This document shows positions 51,166 to 62,045 of a stretch of DNA of 64,000 bases, in pieces. The stretch spans positions 186,001-250,000 of the forward strand of contig CAVVGH010000006.1 in the NCBI GenBank assembly GCA_963747765.1. Reading direction: 5' to 3'. A model generated the notes under the pieces. It was given only the letters and a program-made list of their open reading frames with translations. It had not been told where the DNA came from and ran no database searches. Every line of letters begins with the position of its first letter. Within the stretch, counting starts at the first letter, position 1. This stretch comes from VRUE01 sp963747765. GTDB lineage: Bacteria; Actinomycetota; Thermoleophilia; Solirubrobacterales; 70-9. A program made the position numbers and the translations under genes.

Positions 51166-52487
51166 GCGACCGCTACGCACAGCTGGTCAACACGTTTCCC
51201 GTCAGCCTGCTGGCCGGCCGGGTGGGGCTGCCACAGCCGACCAGGCTGGAGCGACATACGCCGGGGTCCCCGGTCCTCTCCGGTCCGGCCCTGCTCGGCG
51301 GCGCGCCCGGCGGGCGCCTCAGCACCCAGCTCGAGCGCCTGATCGCCGACATCGAGGCGAGTCATGCGAACGACTCCGACGAGCGCGTCGCAGCGCTCAT
51401 CTTCGACGCCACCGGCATCGCCGACTCGTCGCAGCTGGTCGAGCTGCAGCGCTTCTTCCATCCCAACGTGAAGCGCGTGGCGCGCTCCGGGAGGATCGTG
51501 GTGCTCGGCACGCCCCCGGCGGGACCCCCCGCACGCGAGGCCACCGCCCAGCGCGCGCTGGAGGGCTTCACCCGCTCGCTTGGAAAGGAGGTCGGCAGGG
51601 GCATAACCGTGCAGCTCGTCTACGTGGCGGAGGGTGCCGAGGGCGAGATCGACTCGACGCTTCGCTTTCTGCTCTCCGCCCGCTCGGCCTATGTGTCCGC
51701 GCAGGTGATCCGGATCGGCCCTCCGGTGACCAAGAAGACTCCCGACCTCAACTGGGAGCGGCCGCTGGACGGCAGAACCGTCCTGGTCACCGGCGCCTCC
51801 CGCGGCATCGGCGAGGCGATCGCCACCACGCTGCACCGCGACGGAGCCAAGCTCATCCTGCTGGACGTTCCGGCCCTCTCCGACGACCTGCACAAGGTGG
51901 CGAAGCGGCTTGAAGCCGGGATGATCGAGCTCGACATCACCGAGCATGACGCACCCGCCAGGATCGCCGACGAGCTGACCGACGGCGTCGATGTGGTGGT
52001 CCACAACGCCGGGGTGACCCGCGATCGCACGATCGCGAAGATGCCCGCGGAGCGCTGGAGCGACCTGATGGAGGTCAATCTCTCCAGCGAGGAGCGCATC
52101 AACGACGAGCTCTTCGCCCGCGGCCTCCTGAAGGAGAACGGCCGCATCGTCTGCGTCTCCTCGATGAGCGGTATCGCCGGGAACTCCGGCCAGACCAACT
52201 ACGCAACCTCGAAGGCCGGCGTGATCGGAATGGTCGAAGCGCTGGCGCCCGAGCTCGCGGAGCGCGGCGCGACGATCAACGCCGTGGCACCCGGCTTCAT
52301 CGAGACGCAGATGACCGCGAGGATGCCAATCGCCATACGCGAAGCCGGCCGGCGGATGAACAGCATGTCGCAGGGGGGCCTCCCGGTCGACGTCGCCGAG
52401 ACGATCGCCTGGTTCGCGAACCCGGCCTCCACCGGCGTCAACGGCAACATCGTGCGGGTCTGCGGCCAGAGCCTGCTGGGGGCCTGA
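51162..52487 (+). CDS. fabG4: 3-oxoacyl-ACP/CoA reductase, FabG4-like (double Rossmann)
   Basis: High-molecular-weight SDR (441 residues). The N-terminal half is a degenerate Rossmann-like domain (about 1-205) and the C-terminal half is the catalytic SDR: TGASRGIGEAIATTL (about 211), NAGVTRD, SSMSGIAGNSGQTNYATSK with the Ser-Tyr-Lys triad. This two-domain layout matches FabG4 of mycobacteria, whose gene lies beside fadA2, htdX and fadE5. The stop overlaps the MaoC gene start (52487). Confidence 0.92.
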   Translation: MSDRYAQLVNTFPVSLLAGRVGLPQPTRLERHTPGSPVLSGPALLGGAPGGRLSTQLERLIADIEASHANDSDERVAALIFDATGIADSSQLVELQRFFHPNVKRVARSGRIVVLGTPPAGPPAREATAQRALEGFTRSLGKEVGRGITVQLVYVAEGAEGEIDSTLRFLLSARSAYVSAQVIRIGPPVTKKTPDLNWERPLDGRTVLVTGASRGIGEAIATTLHRDGAKLILLDVPALSDDLHKVAKRLEAGMIELDITEHDAPARIADELTDGVDVVVHNAGVTRDRTIAKMPAERWSDLMEVNLSSEERINDELFARGLLKENGRIVCVSSMSGIAGNSGQTNYATSKAGVIGMVEALAPELAERGATINAVAPGFIETQMTARMPIAIREAGRRMNSMSQGGLPVDVAETIAWFANPASTGVNGNIVRVCGQSLLGA

Positions 52488-53395
52488 TGAAGACACGGAC
52501 CCTCGACAGCCCTCCGAGCATCCTCCCCCTCTACGCCAGGGCGGCGGCCCCTCTCATCCCCGGGGCCTCGCTGCTGCCGTTCATCCCCGGCCGTGGCAAG
52601 GATGTCCCTGACCTCGAGCTGAAGCTTGCGGGCGCTCGCCCGGACCCCGAAAAGGTGGCTGCCTACGCCCGCGTATGCGGCTTCTCGCTACGCGACCACC
52701 TCCCCCCCACCTACCCGCATGTGCTCGCCTTCCCACTTCACATGGCGGTGATGGCGGACGGCAGCTTCCCGTTTGGCGCGGTGGGCCTGGTCCACATCGA
52801 GAACCGCATCGTTCAGCACCGCCGGATCGGCTTCGAGGAGGAGCTGCAACTGCGCGTCCGCCCCACCAAGCTCGAGCCACACCCGCGCGGCGTCACCTTC
52901 ACCCTCGTCACGGAGGCCTGGACAGGCCGGCAGAAGGCCTGGGAGGAGGTCAGCACGATGCTGCGCCGCGGCGGTGGCAGCGGCACCTCACGCGCCTCGC
53001 AAAAAGGCGAGGAAGAGCTCGAGGCAAGCGCCGAGTGGCGGCTCGGGGGCGACCTCGGCCGCCGCTACGCCGGTGTCTCGGGAGACCGGAACCCGATCCA
53101 CATGCACCCGCTCACCGCGAAGCCGCTCGGCTTTCCGAGTGCCATTGCCCACGGCATGTGGACGAAGGCGCGTTGCCTCGCGGCTCTGGAGAACCGCCTG
53201 CCCGACGCCTTCGCGGTCGATGTCCGCTTCCGCAAGCCGATCCTGCTGCCGGCGCGCGTCGAGTTCATGAGCGCCACCCAGGGCGAGGAGATCGCGTTCG
53301 CGGTGCGCGACGCGAAGCGACAGACACGACACCTCGACGGCCGCCTACGACCGGTCGAGGCCAAGCCGAGAAACGCGAGGAGGACGGCAAGGTGA
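52487..53395 (+). CDS. MaoC-like (R)-enoyl-CoA/ACP hydratase, double hot-dog
   Basis: A 302-residue protein with two hot-dog halves. The second half contains the hydratase-2 motif YAGVSGDRNPIHMHPLTAKP followed by GFPSAIAHGMW (catalytic Asp/His). The first half is a degenerate structural copy (PHVLAFPLHMAVMADGSFPF). This resembles HtdX/HtdZ of mycobacteria and supplies the hydration step of the pathway. ATG overlaps the fabG4 stop. Confidence 0.9.
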   Translation: MKTRTLDSPPSILPLYARAAAPLIPGASLLPFIPGRGKDVPDLELKLAGARPDPEKVAAYARVCGFSLRDHLPPTYPHVLAFPLHMAVMADGSFPFGAVGLVHIENRIVQHRRIGFEEELQLRVRPTKLEPHPRGVTFTLVTEAWTGRQKAWEEVSTMLRRGGGSGTSRASQKGEEELEASAEWRLGGDLGRRYAGVSGDRNPIHMHPLTAKPLGFPSAIAHGMWTKARCLAALENRLPDAFAVDVRFRKPILLPARVEFMSATQGEEIAFAVRDAKRQTRHLDGRLRPVEAKPRNARRTAR

Positions 53396-54729
53396 ACGCC
53401 ACCGACAAGGGAATCGCCGAGCGGAGCATGGGACTGGGCCTGCGGGCGCTTAACCGCCTCGCCGGCTCCGACCTGCTCGACAGGATTCACATCCGCAAAC
53501 AGGTCGAGCGAGCTCTCTTCCGGACCACCAAGAACGGCTTCCGCTCGGCGACGGCCGCTGGTCGCACTTTCAAGGCGGCCCAGAAACTGGGCAAACCTGC
53601 CCGCCAGGCAACCGGCCAGCCCCGCGGCCTCTTCGACATCACGCCCGACGACGAGCAGGAGATGTTCCAGGAGGCCGTTCGCGACTTCGCCGAGCAGAAG
53701 GTGCGACCGGCCGCCCACGAGGCCGACGCCGCTTGCAAGACACCCGGTGAGTTGCTCTCCCAGGCAAACGAGCTGGGCATCAACATGCTCGGCGTCCCCG
53801 AGGAGCTCGGCGGCGTCGTGCAGGAGCAGGCTGCGGTCACCAGCGTCCTGATCGGCGAGGCGGTCGCGCACGGGGACATGGGGATCGCCTATGCCGCACT
53901 TGCCCCCGGTGCCGTCTCGACCGCGATCGGCCGCTGGGGCAGTGCCGACCAGCAGGCGACCTACCTGCCCTCCTTCACCGGCGAGGACACTCCGGCGGCA
54001 GCGCTCGCGATTCTCGAGCCAAGACCGCTCTTCGACCCCCTGAAGCTGACAACGCGGGCCCGACGCGAGGGCGAGGACTGGGTGCTCGACGGCGTCAAGT
54101 CACTGGTCGCCCGCGCCGCCGATTGCGAGCTCTTCGTGATCGCCGCGGAGGTGGAGGGCGGTTCCCCAGCGCTCTTCGTCGTCGAGTCCGGCACAGCGGG
54201 GCTCTCAGTCGAACCTGAGCCGGCAATGGGCCTGCGACCGGCGGCCACCGGCAGGCTGGTGCTGGAGAGCGTCCACCTGCCCGCCGCCGCCCTGCTGGGT
54301 GAGGGCGAGGGGGAGCAGGACCCGTATCTCGACTGCGTCCAGCGGGCGCGAATCGCCTGGTGCTCACTCGCGGTCGGGACCTCGCAGGCCGTGCTCGACT
54401 ACGTCATCCCCTACGTCAACGAGCGCACCGCGTTCGGCGAACCGATCTCAAACCGGCAGGCGGTCGCCTTCGCCGTCTCCGACATCGCAATCGAGTCCGA
54501 CGGGATGCGGCTGACCACCTACCGCGCGGCGAGCCGCGCCGACCAGGGCAAGGAGTTTGCCCGCGAGGCGGCGCTCGCGCGGCGCCTCTGCGCCGCCAAG
54601 GCGATGCAGATCGGCTCCGAAGGCGTTCAGCTGCTCGGCGGCCACGGATATGTGAAGGAGCATCCTGTCGAGCGCTGGTACCGCGATCTCCGCGCAGCGG
54701 GCGTGATGGAGGGCGCCCTGCTCGTCTGA
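53392..54729 (+). CDS. Acyl-CoA dehydrogenase subunit 1 (atypical)
   Basis: A 445-residue acyl-CoA dehydrogenase-like protein with a 75-residue N-terminal extension before the usual start (FDITPDDEQEMFQEAVRDFA). The central TEPxAGSD-type motif is altered (ILEPRPLFDP). The C-terminal segment is QIGSEGVQLLGGHGYVKEHP and the usual catalytic EGT position reads MEGALLV. Together with the next gene this suggests one subunit of a heteromeric dehydrogenase. GTG 53392 follows GAGGAGG with 8-bp spacing and overlaps the MaoC stop (GTGA). Confidence 0.9.
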   Translation: MNATDKGIAERSMGLGLRALNRLAGSDLLDRIHIRKQVERALFRTTKNGFRSATAAGRTFKAAQKLGKPARQATGQPRGLFDITPDDEQEMFQEAVRDFAEQKVRPAAHEADAACKTPGELLSQANELGINMLGVPEELGGVVQEQAAVTSVLIGEAVAHGDMGIAYAALAPGAVSTAIGRWGSADQQATYLPSFTGEDTPAAALAILEPRPLFDPLKLTTRARREGEDWVLDGVKSLVARAADCELFVIAAEVEGGSPALFVVESGTAGLSVEPEPAMGLRPAATGRLVLESVHLPAAALLGEGEGEQDPYLDCVQRARIAWCSLAVGTSQAVLDYVIPYVNERTAFGEPISNRQAVAFAVSDIAIESDGMRLTTYRAASRADQGKEFAREAALARRLCAAKAMQIGSEGVQLLGGHGYVKEHPVERWYRDLRAAGVMEGALLV

Positions 54730-54748
54730 GGGCGAGCGAAGAAGAACA

Positions 54749-55960
54749 ATGATCAACCTCGAGACACCCAAGAAGTTCAAGCCACTGGTCGGCCAGGCCA
54801 ACCAGGTCGCGAACGAGGTCTTCAGACCGATCTCGCGCAAGTACGACCTGGCCGAGCACACCTACCCCAAAGAGCTCGACATGCTCGCCTCGTTGATCGA
54901 CGGGATGAACGAGGGCGCGGAGAGCGGCGCCGGAGCCGCCGGCGTGCGCCGCACAGCGAAGGACAACGACGACAAGAGCAACCGCAACGGCTCCAACCTC
55001 TCGACCGTGCTGAGCATCATCGAGCTGTGTTGGGGCGATGTCGGCCTGCTGCTCTCGATGCCACGCCAGGGACTCGGCAACTCGGCGATCGCCTCGGTGG
55101 CAACCGAGGAGCAGCTCGAGCACTACGGCGGCAAGTGGGCTGCGATGGCGATCACCGAGCCGGAGGCCGGTTCGGACTCGGCGGCGATTCGTGCCACGGC
55201 AGAGCTCGACGGGGACGAGTACGTGCTGAACGGCGAGAAGATCTTCGTCACCTCGGGCGACCGAGCTGACCTAATCGTCGTCTGGGCGTCGCTCGACCGC
55301 TCCCAGGGACGCGCGGCGATCAAGTCATTCATCGTCGAGCGCGACAACCCCGGCCTGAAGCTCGACCGCCTCGAGCACAAGCTGGGAATCCGGGCCTCCG
55401 ACACGGCCAACTTCACGCTGCAGGACTGCCGGGTGCCGAAGGACGCGCTGCTCGGCAACCCCGAGATCGACATGAAGCAGGGCTTCGGGGGGGCGATGCA
55501 GACGTTCGACAACACGCGGCCGCTGGTCGCTGCGATGGCCGTCGGCGTTGCGCGCGCCGCTCTTGAGGAGACCCGCGAGCGCCTGGCGGAGGCGGGCGTC
55601 GAGGTCGACTACACACCCCCCGCGCTCGCCCAGCCGGCGGCGATCGCCCGCTTTCTCGAGCTGGAGGCCGAGTACGAGGCCGCGCGACTGCAGACGCTGC
55701 AAGCAGCCTGGATGGCCGATAACGGCAAGCCCAACTCGCTGCAGGCCTCGATGGCCAAGGCGAAGGCCGGCCGCACCTGCGTCGACGTCGCGCTTGGCTG
55801 CATTGAGTTGTGCGGAAGCGCCGGCTACACCGAGAACGAGCTGCTCGAGAAGTGGGCGCGGGACGCGAAGATCCTCGACATCTTCGAGGGGACCCAGCAG
55901 ATCCAGCTGCTGATCGTCGCGCGCCAGCTGCTCGGCAAGAGCTCGGCAGAACTGCGCTAG
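54749..55960 (+). CDS. Acyl-CoA dehydrogenase subunit 2 (catalytic-type)
   Basis: A 403-residue flavoenzyme oxidising acyl-CoA at alpha-beta. It has AMAITEPEAGSDSAAIR, YVLNGEKIFVTSG (FAD contacts), and the catalytic base in DIFEGTQQIQLLIVARQLLG. Unlike its upstream neighbour, all canonical motifs are present. It starts 19 bp after the previous stop, so the two are probably expressed together and may assemble as one heterotetramer. Confidence 0.93.
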   Translation: MINLETPKKFKPLVGQANQVANEVFRPISRKYDLAEHTYPKELDMLASLIDGMNEGAESGAGAAGVRRTAKDNDDKSNRNGSNLSTVLSIIELCWGDVGLLLSMPRQGLGNSAIASVATEEQLEHYGGKWAAMAITEPEAGSDSAAIRATAELDGDEYVLNGEKIFVTSGDRADLIVVWASLDRSQGRAAIKSFIVERDNPGLKLDRLEHKLGIRASDTANFTLQDCRVPKDALLGNPEIDMKQGFGGAMQTFDNTRPLVAAMAVGVARAALEETRERLAEAGVEVDYTPPALAQPAAIARFLELEAEYEAARLQTLQAAWMADNGKPNSLQASMAKAKAGRTCVDVALGCIELCGSAGYTENELLEKWARDAKILDIFEGTQQIQLLIVARQLLGKSSAELR

Positions 55961-56064
55961 CGGACCTCCCCGAAACGTTCGACCGGAAACCGGCCATCCG
56001 CTCCGCTCCGACAGCGCCCGAGTCCCCTTGCACCCCAGCCGCTCCGCCCCAGCAATCCCAGCCG

Positions 56065-56181
56065 CTCCGTTCGTCATTTGTACCGCTCTGCGACACAAAG
56101 AGCGAACGGAGTCTCGCCCGGGAGATTCCAGCCGCTCCGTTCGTCATTTGTACCGCTCTGCGACACAAAGAGCGAACGGAG
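56065..56181. repeat. Twin 47-bp palindromes of copy III
   Basis: Units 56065-56111 and 56135-56181 are identical over 47 bp, start CTCCGTTCG, end CGAACGGAG, 70 bp apart. Confidence 0.9.
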
Positions 56182-56253
56182 CTCGTGTCCGCTGCGTTTG
56201 GGCCACATCTCGCGAAACGACGCCCGTAGCCCCTGACCGCCTGGGCCCCCTAC

Positions 56254-56313
56254 CAGCCCCTCCCCTGTTTGCCCTCCTACTTGCAGGTGAGGAGGGCAAA
56301 CAGGGAGGGGCTG
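56254..56313. repeat. Module C hairpin of copy III
   Basis: CAGCCCCTCCC...TGCCCTCC pairs with GGAGGGCA...GGGAGGGGCTG around a loop with TACTTGCAGG. Changes from copies I and II occur on both arms together, keeping the stem. Confidence 0.85.
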
Positions 56314-56562
56314 TCTCTCTCATCATCAATCAATGAGGGGTTCGTTTCGGGTTGGAGGTCTCCATCGGTCAACGAGGTGCTCTCCTGGGCCCGGGGGCAT
56401 CTCCGCGCTTCTCGTCAGAGAGCCAGGGGGCTCGGGGACTTCGAGCCCAGTGATGAAAGAGGCGGGACGGTCTCTAACGGATGGACCGCTCGGCCTTGAG
56501 CGGTGTGGCCTGAGTGGCGCGTTGGGGGCGGGCAGCTCTGAGCCAACCGGATACACACCTGC

Positions 56563-56576
56563 GGCGATATATCGCC
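56563..56576. promoter_or_regulatory. 14-bp palindrome GGCGATATATCGCC, second site
   Basis: The same 14-bp palindrome occurs at 43179-43192. Both copies are in long intergenic regions and combine GC arms with an ATATAT core, as many operators do. Confidence 0.4.
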
Positions 56577-56752
56577 CGGCGCAACGGCGGTGGGGCCATC
56601 ACGTGCCCGAGGCTCGAGGTCGAGCTGGTGATCGCAGTATCGGCTCAGGGTTTCGGGTGGAATGTTGCGGGAGATCCGCTAGAGGGAGTGGGCCAGGCGC
56701 CCCTCCCCGGAGGCCGTCGCGCAGCAGATCGTTTGCCGGGCTTCGGCGTGCG

Positions 56753-56773
56753 GTCCCCGCGGCTTGCGGGGAC
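56753..56773. terminator. GC hairpin upstream of acyl-CoA synthetase
   Basis: GTCCCCGC and GCGGGGAC pair perfectly over 8 bp around GGCTT. It lies in the gene-free stretch 55961-56830 and may insulate the synthetase gene from the upstream operon. Confidence 0.45.
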
Positions 56774-56787
56774 AGACACCCAGCCCT

Positions 56788-56817
56788 CCCCTATAGCCCG
56801 ACCGTCTCCCTATAGGG
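56788..56817 (+). promoter_or_regulatory. CCCTATAG repeats before acyl-CoA synthetase
   Basis: CCCTATAG occurs at 56789-56796 and 56808-56815, the second inside the palindrome CCCTATAGGG, 19 bp apart. The block ends 13 bp before the GTG start, so it could be an operator overlapping the promoter. Confidence 0.4.
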
Positions 56818-56830
56818 CAGACTGCCGCCC

Positions 56831-58279
56831 GTGAACTTCATCGAGGACGTAATGGAGCGCGCCCCAGCCTCTCGGCTGGGGATCGTCGCGATCGATCCAG
56901 TGGGCAATCGGCGCGACTGGCACTTCGGCGAGCTGATCGCCCGCTCGGCGGGGCTCTCCGGCGCCTTCGCGGCGCGCGGAGTGAGGCGCGGGGACGTCGT
57001 GATGACCCTGGTCGGCAACCGGATCGAGTGGGCGCTGTCGCTGCTCGCCTGCTGGCGGATGGGCGCCGTCGCGCTGCCGTGCAGCCCCCAGCTTCGCCGC
57101 CACGACCTCGAGCTTCGCGCCAGTGCCGCCGCGCCGGCGCTCTGCGTTGCCGACGAGACCCTGCTCGATGCCCTGCCGAACGGCGTTCCGGCGATGACCC
57201 TGTCCGAGGCGACCGAGGCCCTCGATGAGGACCGCCCGCAGGAGGCGCCAGCAGCAATTGCGGACCTGGCGCCCGAGGACCCGGCGCTGATCGTCTTCAC
57301 CTCGGGCACCACAGGCGAGCCCCGTGGCGTCGTCCACGCCCACCGCTACCTCAACGGCCAGCGCATCCAGGCCCAGCACTGGCTCGGCTCGCGCCCCGGC
57401 GAGCTGGTCTGGTGCACAACCGCCCCCGGCTGGTCGAAGTCGGCCCGCAACGTCTTCCTCGCGCCCTGGCTGACCGGTGCCGCCGCTGTCATCCACGAGG
57501 GGCGCTTCGACCCCGCCGGGCGACTCGACCTCGCCGAGTCGCTGGGCATCGATGTCCTCTGCCAGGCGCCGACCGAGTACCGAATGCTTGCCAAGCGCAC
57601 CGCCCTGCGCCCGATCCCCACGCTGCGCCGCATGGTCTCTGCGGGCGAGCAGCTCGACGCGGAGACGATCGCCGCCTTTCGCGAGGCGATGGGCACGGAG
57701 CCGGCTGACGGCTACGGACAGACGGAGACCGGCCACATAACGGGCAACCTCGCCGGCGAGCCGATCCTCCCCGGTTCGATGGGCAAGCCGCTCCCCGGCA
57801 TCGAGGTGCGCATCGTGGAGGGCGAACTGCAGCTCAGGACATCGAGCTCTCCGACGTTTTTCTCGTCCTACCTCACGGGAGAGCGATTCGACGGCGAGTG
57901 GTGGCAGACCGGCGACCTCGTCCGTGCAGCCGACGACGGCCATCTCTTCTTCGAGGGCCGCGACGACGACATCATCATCTCCTCCGGCTACCGGATCGGT
58001 CCGGTCGAGGTCGAGTCGGCGCTGCTGTCGCATCCCGCCGTCGCCGAGGCGGCCGCCGTCGCCGCGCCGGACCCTGAGCGCGGCGCTGTGGTGCGCGCGA
58101 TCGTCGTCCCTCGCAACCGCGAGCCGAGCGAGGAGCTCGCCCGCGAGCTGCAGGAGCACTGCAAGCGGGAAACGGCGCCCTACAAGTTCCCGCGCATCGT
58201 CGAGTTCGCCGACGCGCTGCCGAAGACACACAGCGGCAAGGTGAAGCGCGGCGAGCTGCGGGAGGCACCGGCACACTGA
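56831..58279 (+). CDS. Acyl-CoA synthetase (AMP-forming, medium-chain type)
   Basis: Adenylate-forming enzyme activating fatty or organic acids to CoA thioesters. The 482-residue protein has the P-loop VFTSGTTGEPRGVVHAHRYL, the GYGQTETGH adenylate motif, TGDLVRAADDGHLFFEGRDD with the hinge Asp, and the catalytic Lys in KTHSGKVKRGEL. Its size and motifs fit medium-chain acyl-CoA synthetases. It starts with GTG and is separated from the beta-oxidation genes by repeat copy III, but likely supplies their substrate. Confidence 0.92.
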   Translation: MNFIEDVMERAPASRLGIVAIDPVGNRRDWHFGELIARSAGLSGAFAARGVRRGDVVMTLVGNRIEWALSLLACWRMGAVALPCSPQLRRHDLELRASAAAPALCVADETLLDALPNGVPAMTLSEATEALDEDRPQEAPAAIADLAPEDPALIVFTSGTTGEPRGVVHAHRYLNGQRIQAQHWLGSRPGELVWCTTAPGWSKSARNVFLAPWLTGAAAVIHEGRFDPAGRLDLAESLGIDVLCQAPTEYRMLAKRTALRPIPTLRRMVSAGEQLDAETIAAFREAMGTEPADGYGQTETGHITGNLAGEPILPGSMGKPLPGIEVRIVEGELQLRTSSSPTFFSSYLTGERFDGEWWQTGDLVRAADDGHLFFEGRDDDIIISSGYRIGPVEVESALLSHPAVAEAAAVAAPDPERGAVVRAIVVPRNREPSEELARELQEHCKRETAPYKFPRIVEFADALPKTHSGKVKRGELREAPAH

Positions 58280-58324
58280 GCGCAACCGCGGGGTGCGCTC
58301 ACGCCCCGACGGCATCGGGCAACC

Positions 58325-59734
58325 CTACTCCGACAGTGCCTCGGCAAGGTCGACCGGGCGCCCCAGGTGATAGCCCTGCGCCATGTCGACCCCGTAATCG
58401 CGCAACATCGTCGTGGTCGCGTCGTCTTGCACGTACTCGGCGATGGTCGTCTTGCCGAGCCCCCGGGCAATCTCGACGATCGCCTTCACGGTGAGCTGGT
58501 CGGCGTCGCTGCGTGGCATGTCGCGGACGAAGGCACCGTCGATCTTGATCAAGTCGAAGGGAACCTGCTTCAGGTAGTGGAAGGGGCCGAAGCCGGAGCC
58601 ATAGTCGTCAATCGCCACCTGACACCCGAAATCGGTCAACCGGTCGGCGAACCCAGCCGCCGCCTCGCAGTCGTAGATGTTTGCGGTCTCGGTGAGCTCG
58701 AAGGTGCACCTGGACGGATCCGCCCCCGCTTCGTCGAGCCGCCGCTCGATGAACTCCAGAACGGAAATGTCGGAAATCGAGGCACCAGCCAGGTTGACGT
58801 GAAGGGAAAGCGGCTGTCCGGCGCGCTCGCGCTCCGAGAGCAGTGCGAGCGCCCGCGCGATCACCCACCGGTCCAGCTCCTGCACCATGCCGGAGCGCTC
58901 CGCCGCCTGGATGAAGCTCGCGGCCGGCAGCAGCTGGCCGTCGTCGCTTTTCATCCTCAGCAGGAGCTCGTAGCGCTCGATGCCACCGGACGCCAGACTG
59001 CGGATCGGCTGCGTGTGCAGGCTGAGACGGTCGTTGGTGAGCGCGTCGCGAATCTTTGCCGCCGTCGTCTGCCGGCGCTGCGGGGCGCCGTCCTCCTGTC
59101 CGGGGCCGTGGTGCATGGCGATCTGGTTGCGTCCCTCCTCCTTCGCCCTGTACATGGCCTGGTCTGCCGCGACGAGAACGGCCTCGGAGACCGTGTCCCG
59201 CTTCCCTCCGAACATCGTTATGCCAACGCTGATCGTCGCCAGGTCGGCCTCCGGAGCGGGCCGGGCGCTCTCGGCAACCTGCGCCCTTAGGTCTTCGCCG
59301 AGCTGCAGTGCCCCCTCGATGTCGGTCTGCGGCATCAGCACCGCAAACTCGTCCCCCGAGAGGCGGGCGGCGATATCGGTTGCGCGAATCCGTTCGCGCA
59401 CGATCTCGGCAACCTGGCGCAGCAGGTTGTCGCCGGCGTGGTGCCCAAGCGCATCGTTGACGGCCTTGAGGCCGTCGATGTCGACGATCATCACCGCGCC
59501 CTGCCCGCCGTAGCGCGCGCTGAAGGAGACGTACTGGTCGAGCTCGGAGCGGAACCGGCGGCGATCCAACAGCCCGGTCAGCGAATCGTGGTCTGCCAGA
59601 TAGCGAAGCTCGGCCTCGGTTCTCTCGGCCCTGGCAAGCGCCGCAAGCACAACTTCCCGATCCTCCGGACCAAGCTTTGACAGCACCGCTTCGATTGCGG
59701 GCTCACCCTGCATTGATGACGGCTCGCTGGTCAC
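58325..59734 (-). CDS. GGDEF-EAL dual-domain cyclic-di-GMP protein
   Basis: A 469-residue soluble protein: short helical start (about 1-40), GGDEF domain (about 45-205) with ARLSGDEFAVLMP (SGDEF, first Gly lost) and the RxxD-type inhibitory site not obvious, then an EAL domain (about 230-460) with YELLLRM in place of EAL, HVNLAGASI, ELTET, AIDDYGSGF, LIKIDGAF and IAEYVQD. The metal-binding Glu and the DD pair are kept, so phosphodiesterase activity is plausible; the degenerate SGDEF may make the first domain a sensor or weak cyclase. No membrane segment is present. Confidence 0.9.
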   Translation of the reverse strand: MTSEPSSMQGEPAIEAVLSKLGPEDREVVLAALARAERTEAELRYLADHDSLTGLLDRRRFRSELDQYVSFSARYGGQGAVMIVDIDGLKAVNDALGHHAGDNLLRQVAEIVRERIRATDIAARLSGDEFAVLMPQTDIEGALQLGEDLRAQVAESARPAPEADLATISVGITMFGGKRDTVSEAVLVAADQAMYRAKEEGRNQIAMHHGPGQEDGAPQRRQTTAAKIRDALTNDRLSLHTQPIRSLASGGIERYELLLRMKSDDGQLLPAASFIQAAERSGMVQELDRWVIARALALLSERERAGQPLSLHVNLAGASISDISVLEFIERRLDEAGADPSRCTFELTETANIYDCEAAAGFADRLTDFGCQVAIDDYGSGFGPFHYLKQVPFDLIKIDGAFVRDMPRSDADQLTVKAIVEIARGLGKTTIAEYVQDDATTTMLRDYGVDMAQGYHLGRPVDLAEALSE

Positions 59735-59864
59735 TTACAAAAGGTAGACAGTTTGGCGATTGGACATTGGTTGGAGGCAACTCCAATGTCACAACTGAGC
59801 CTAACTTTCAACGAGCAGCGCAAGCAAATAGTTGGCCTCCGATGACCCCGGGTAGTCTGGGCAA

Positions 59865-62012
<2,148 letters not shown>

Positions 62013-62045
62013 CGCACCGCCGCGATATGACTCGCGGCCCAATCC

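Larger units (their letters stand above)
56065..56530 (+). repeat. Composite intergenic repeat, copy III
   Basis: Modules run E (56065-56181), a shortened D (56182-56253), C (56254-56313), B (56314-about 56385) and A (about 56386-56530; GAGCCAGGGGGCTCGGGG). The A module matches copy I in inverse orientation. It starts about 105 bp after the acyl-CoA dehydrogenase stop, with a degenerate extra unit at 56033-56060, and points with that gene's transcription. Confidence 0.85.
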
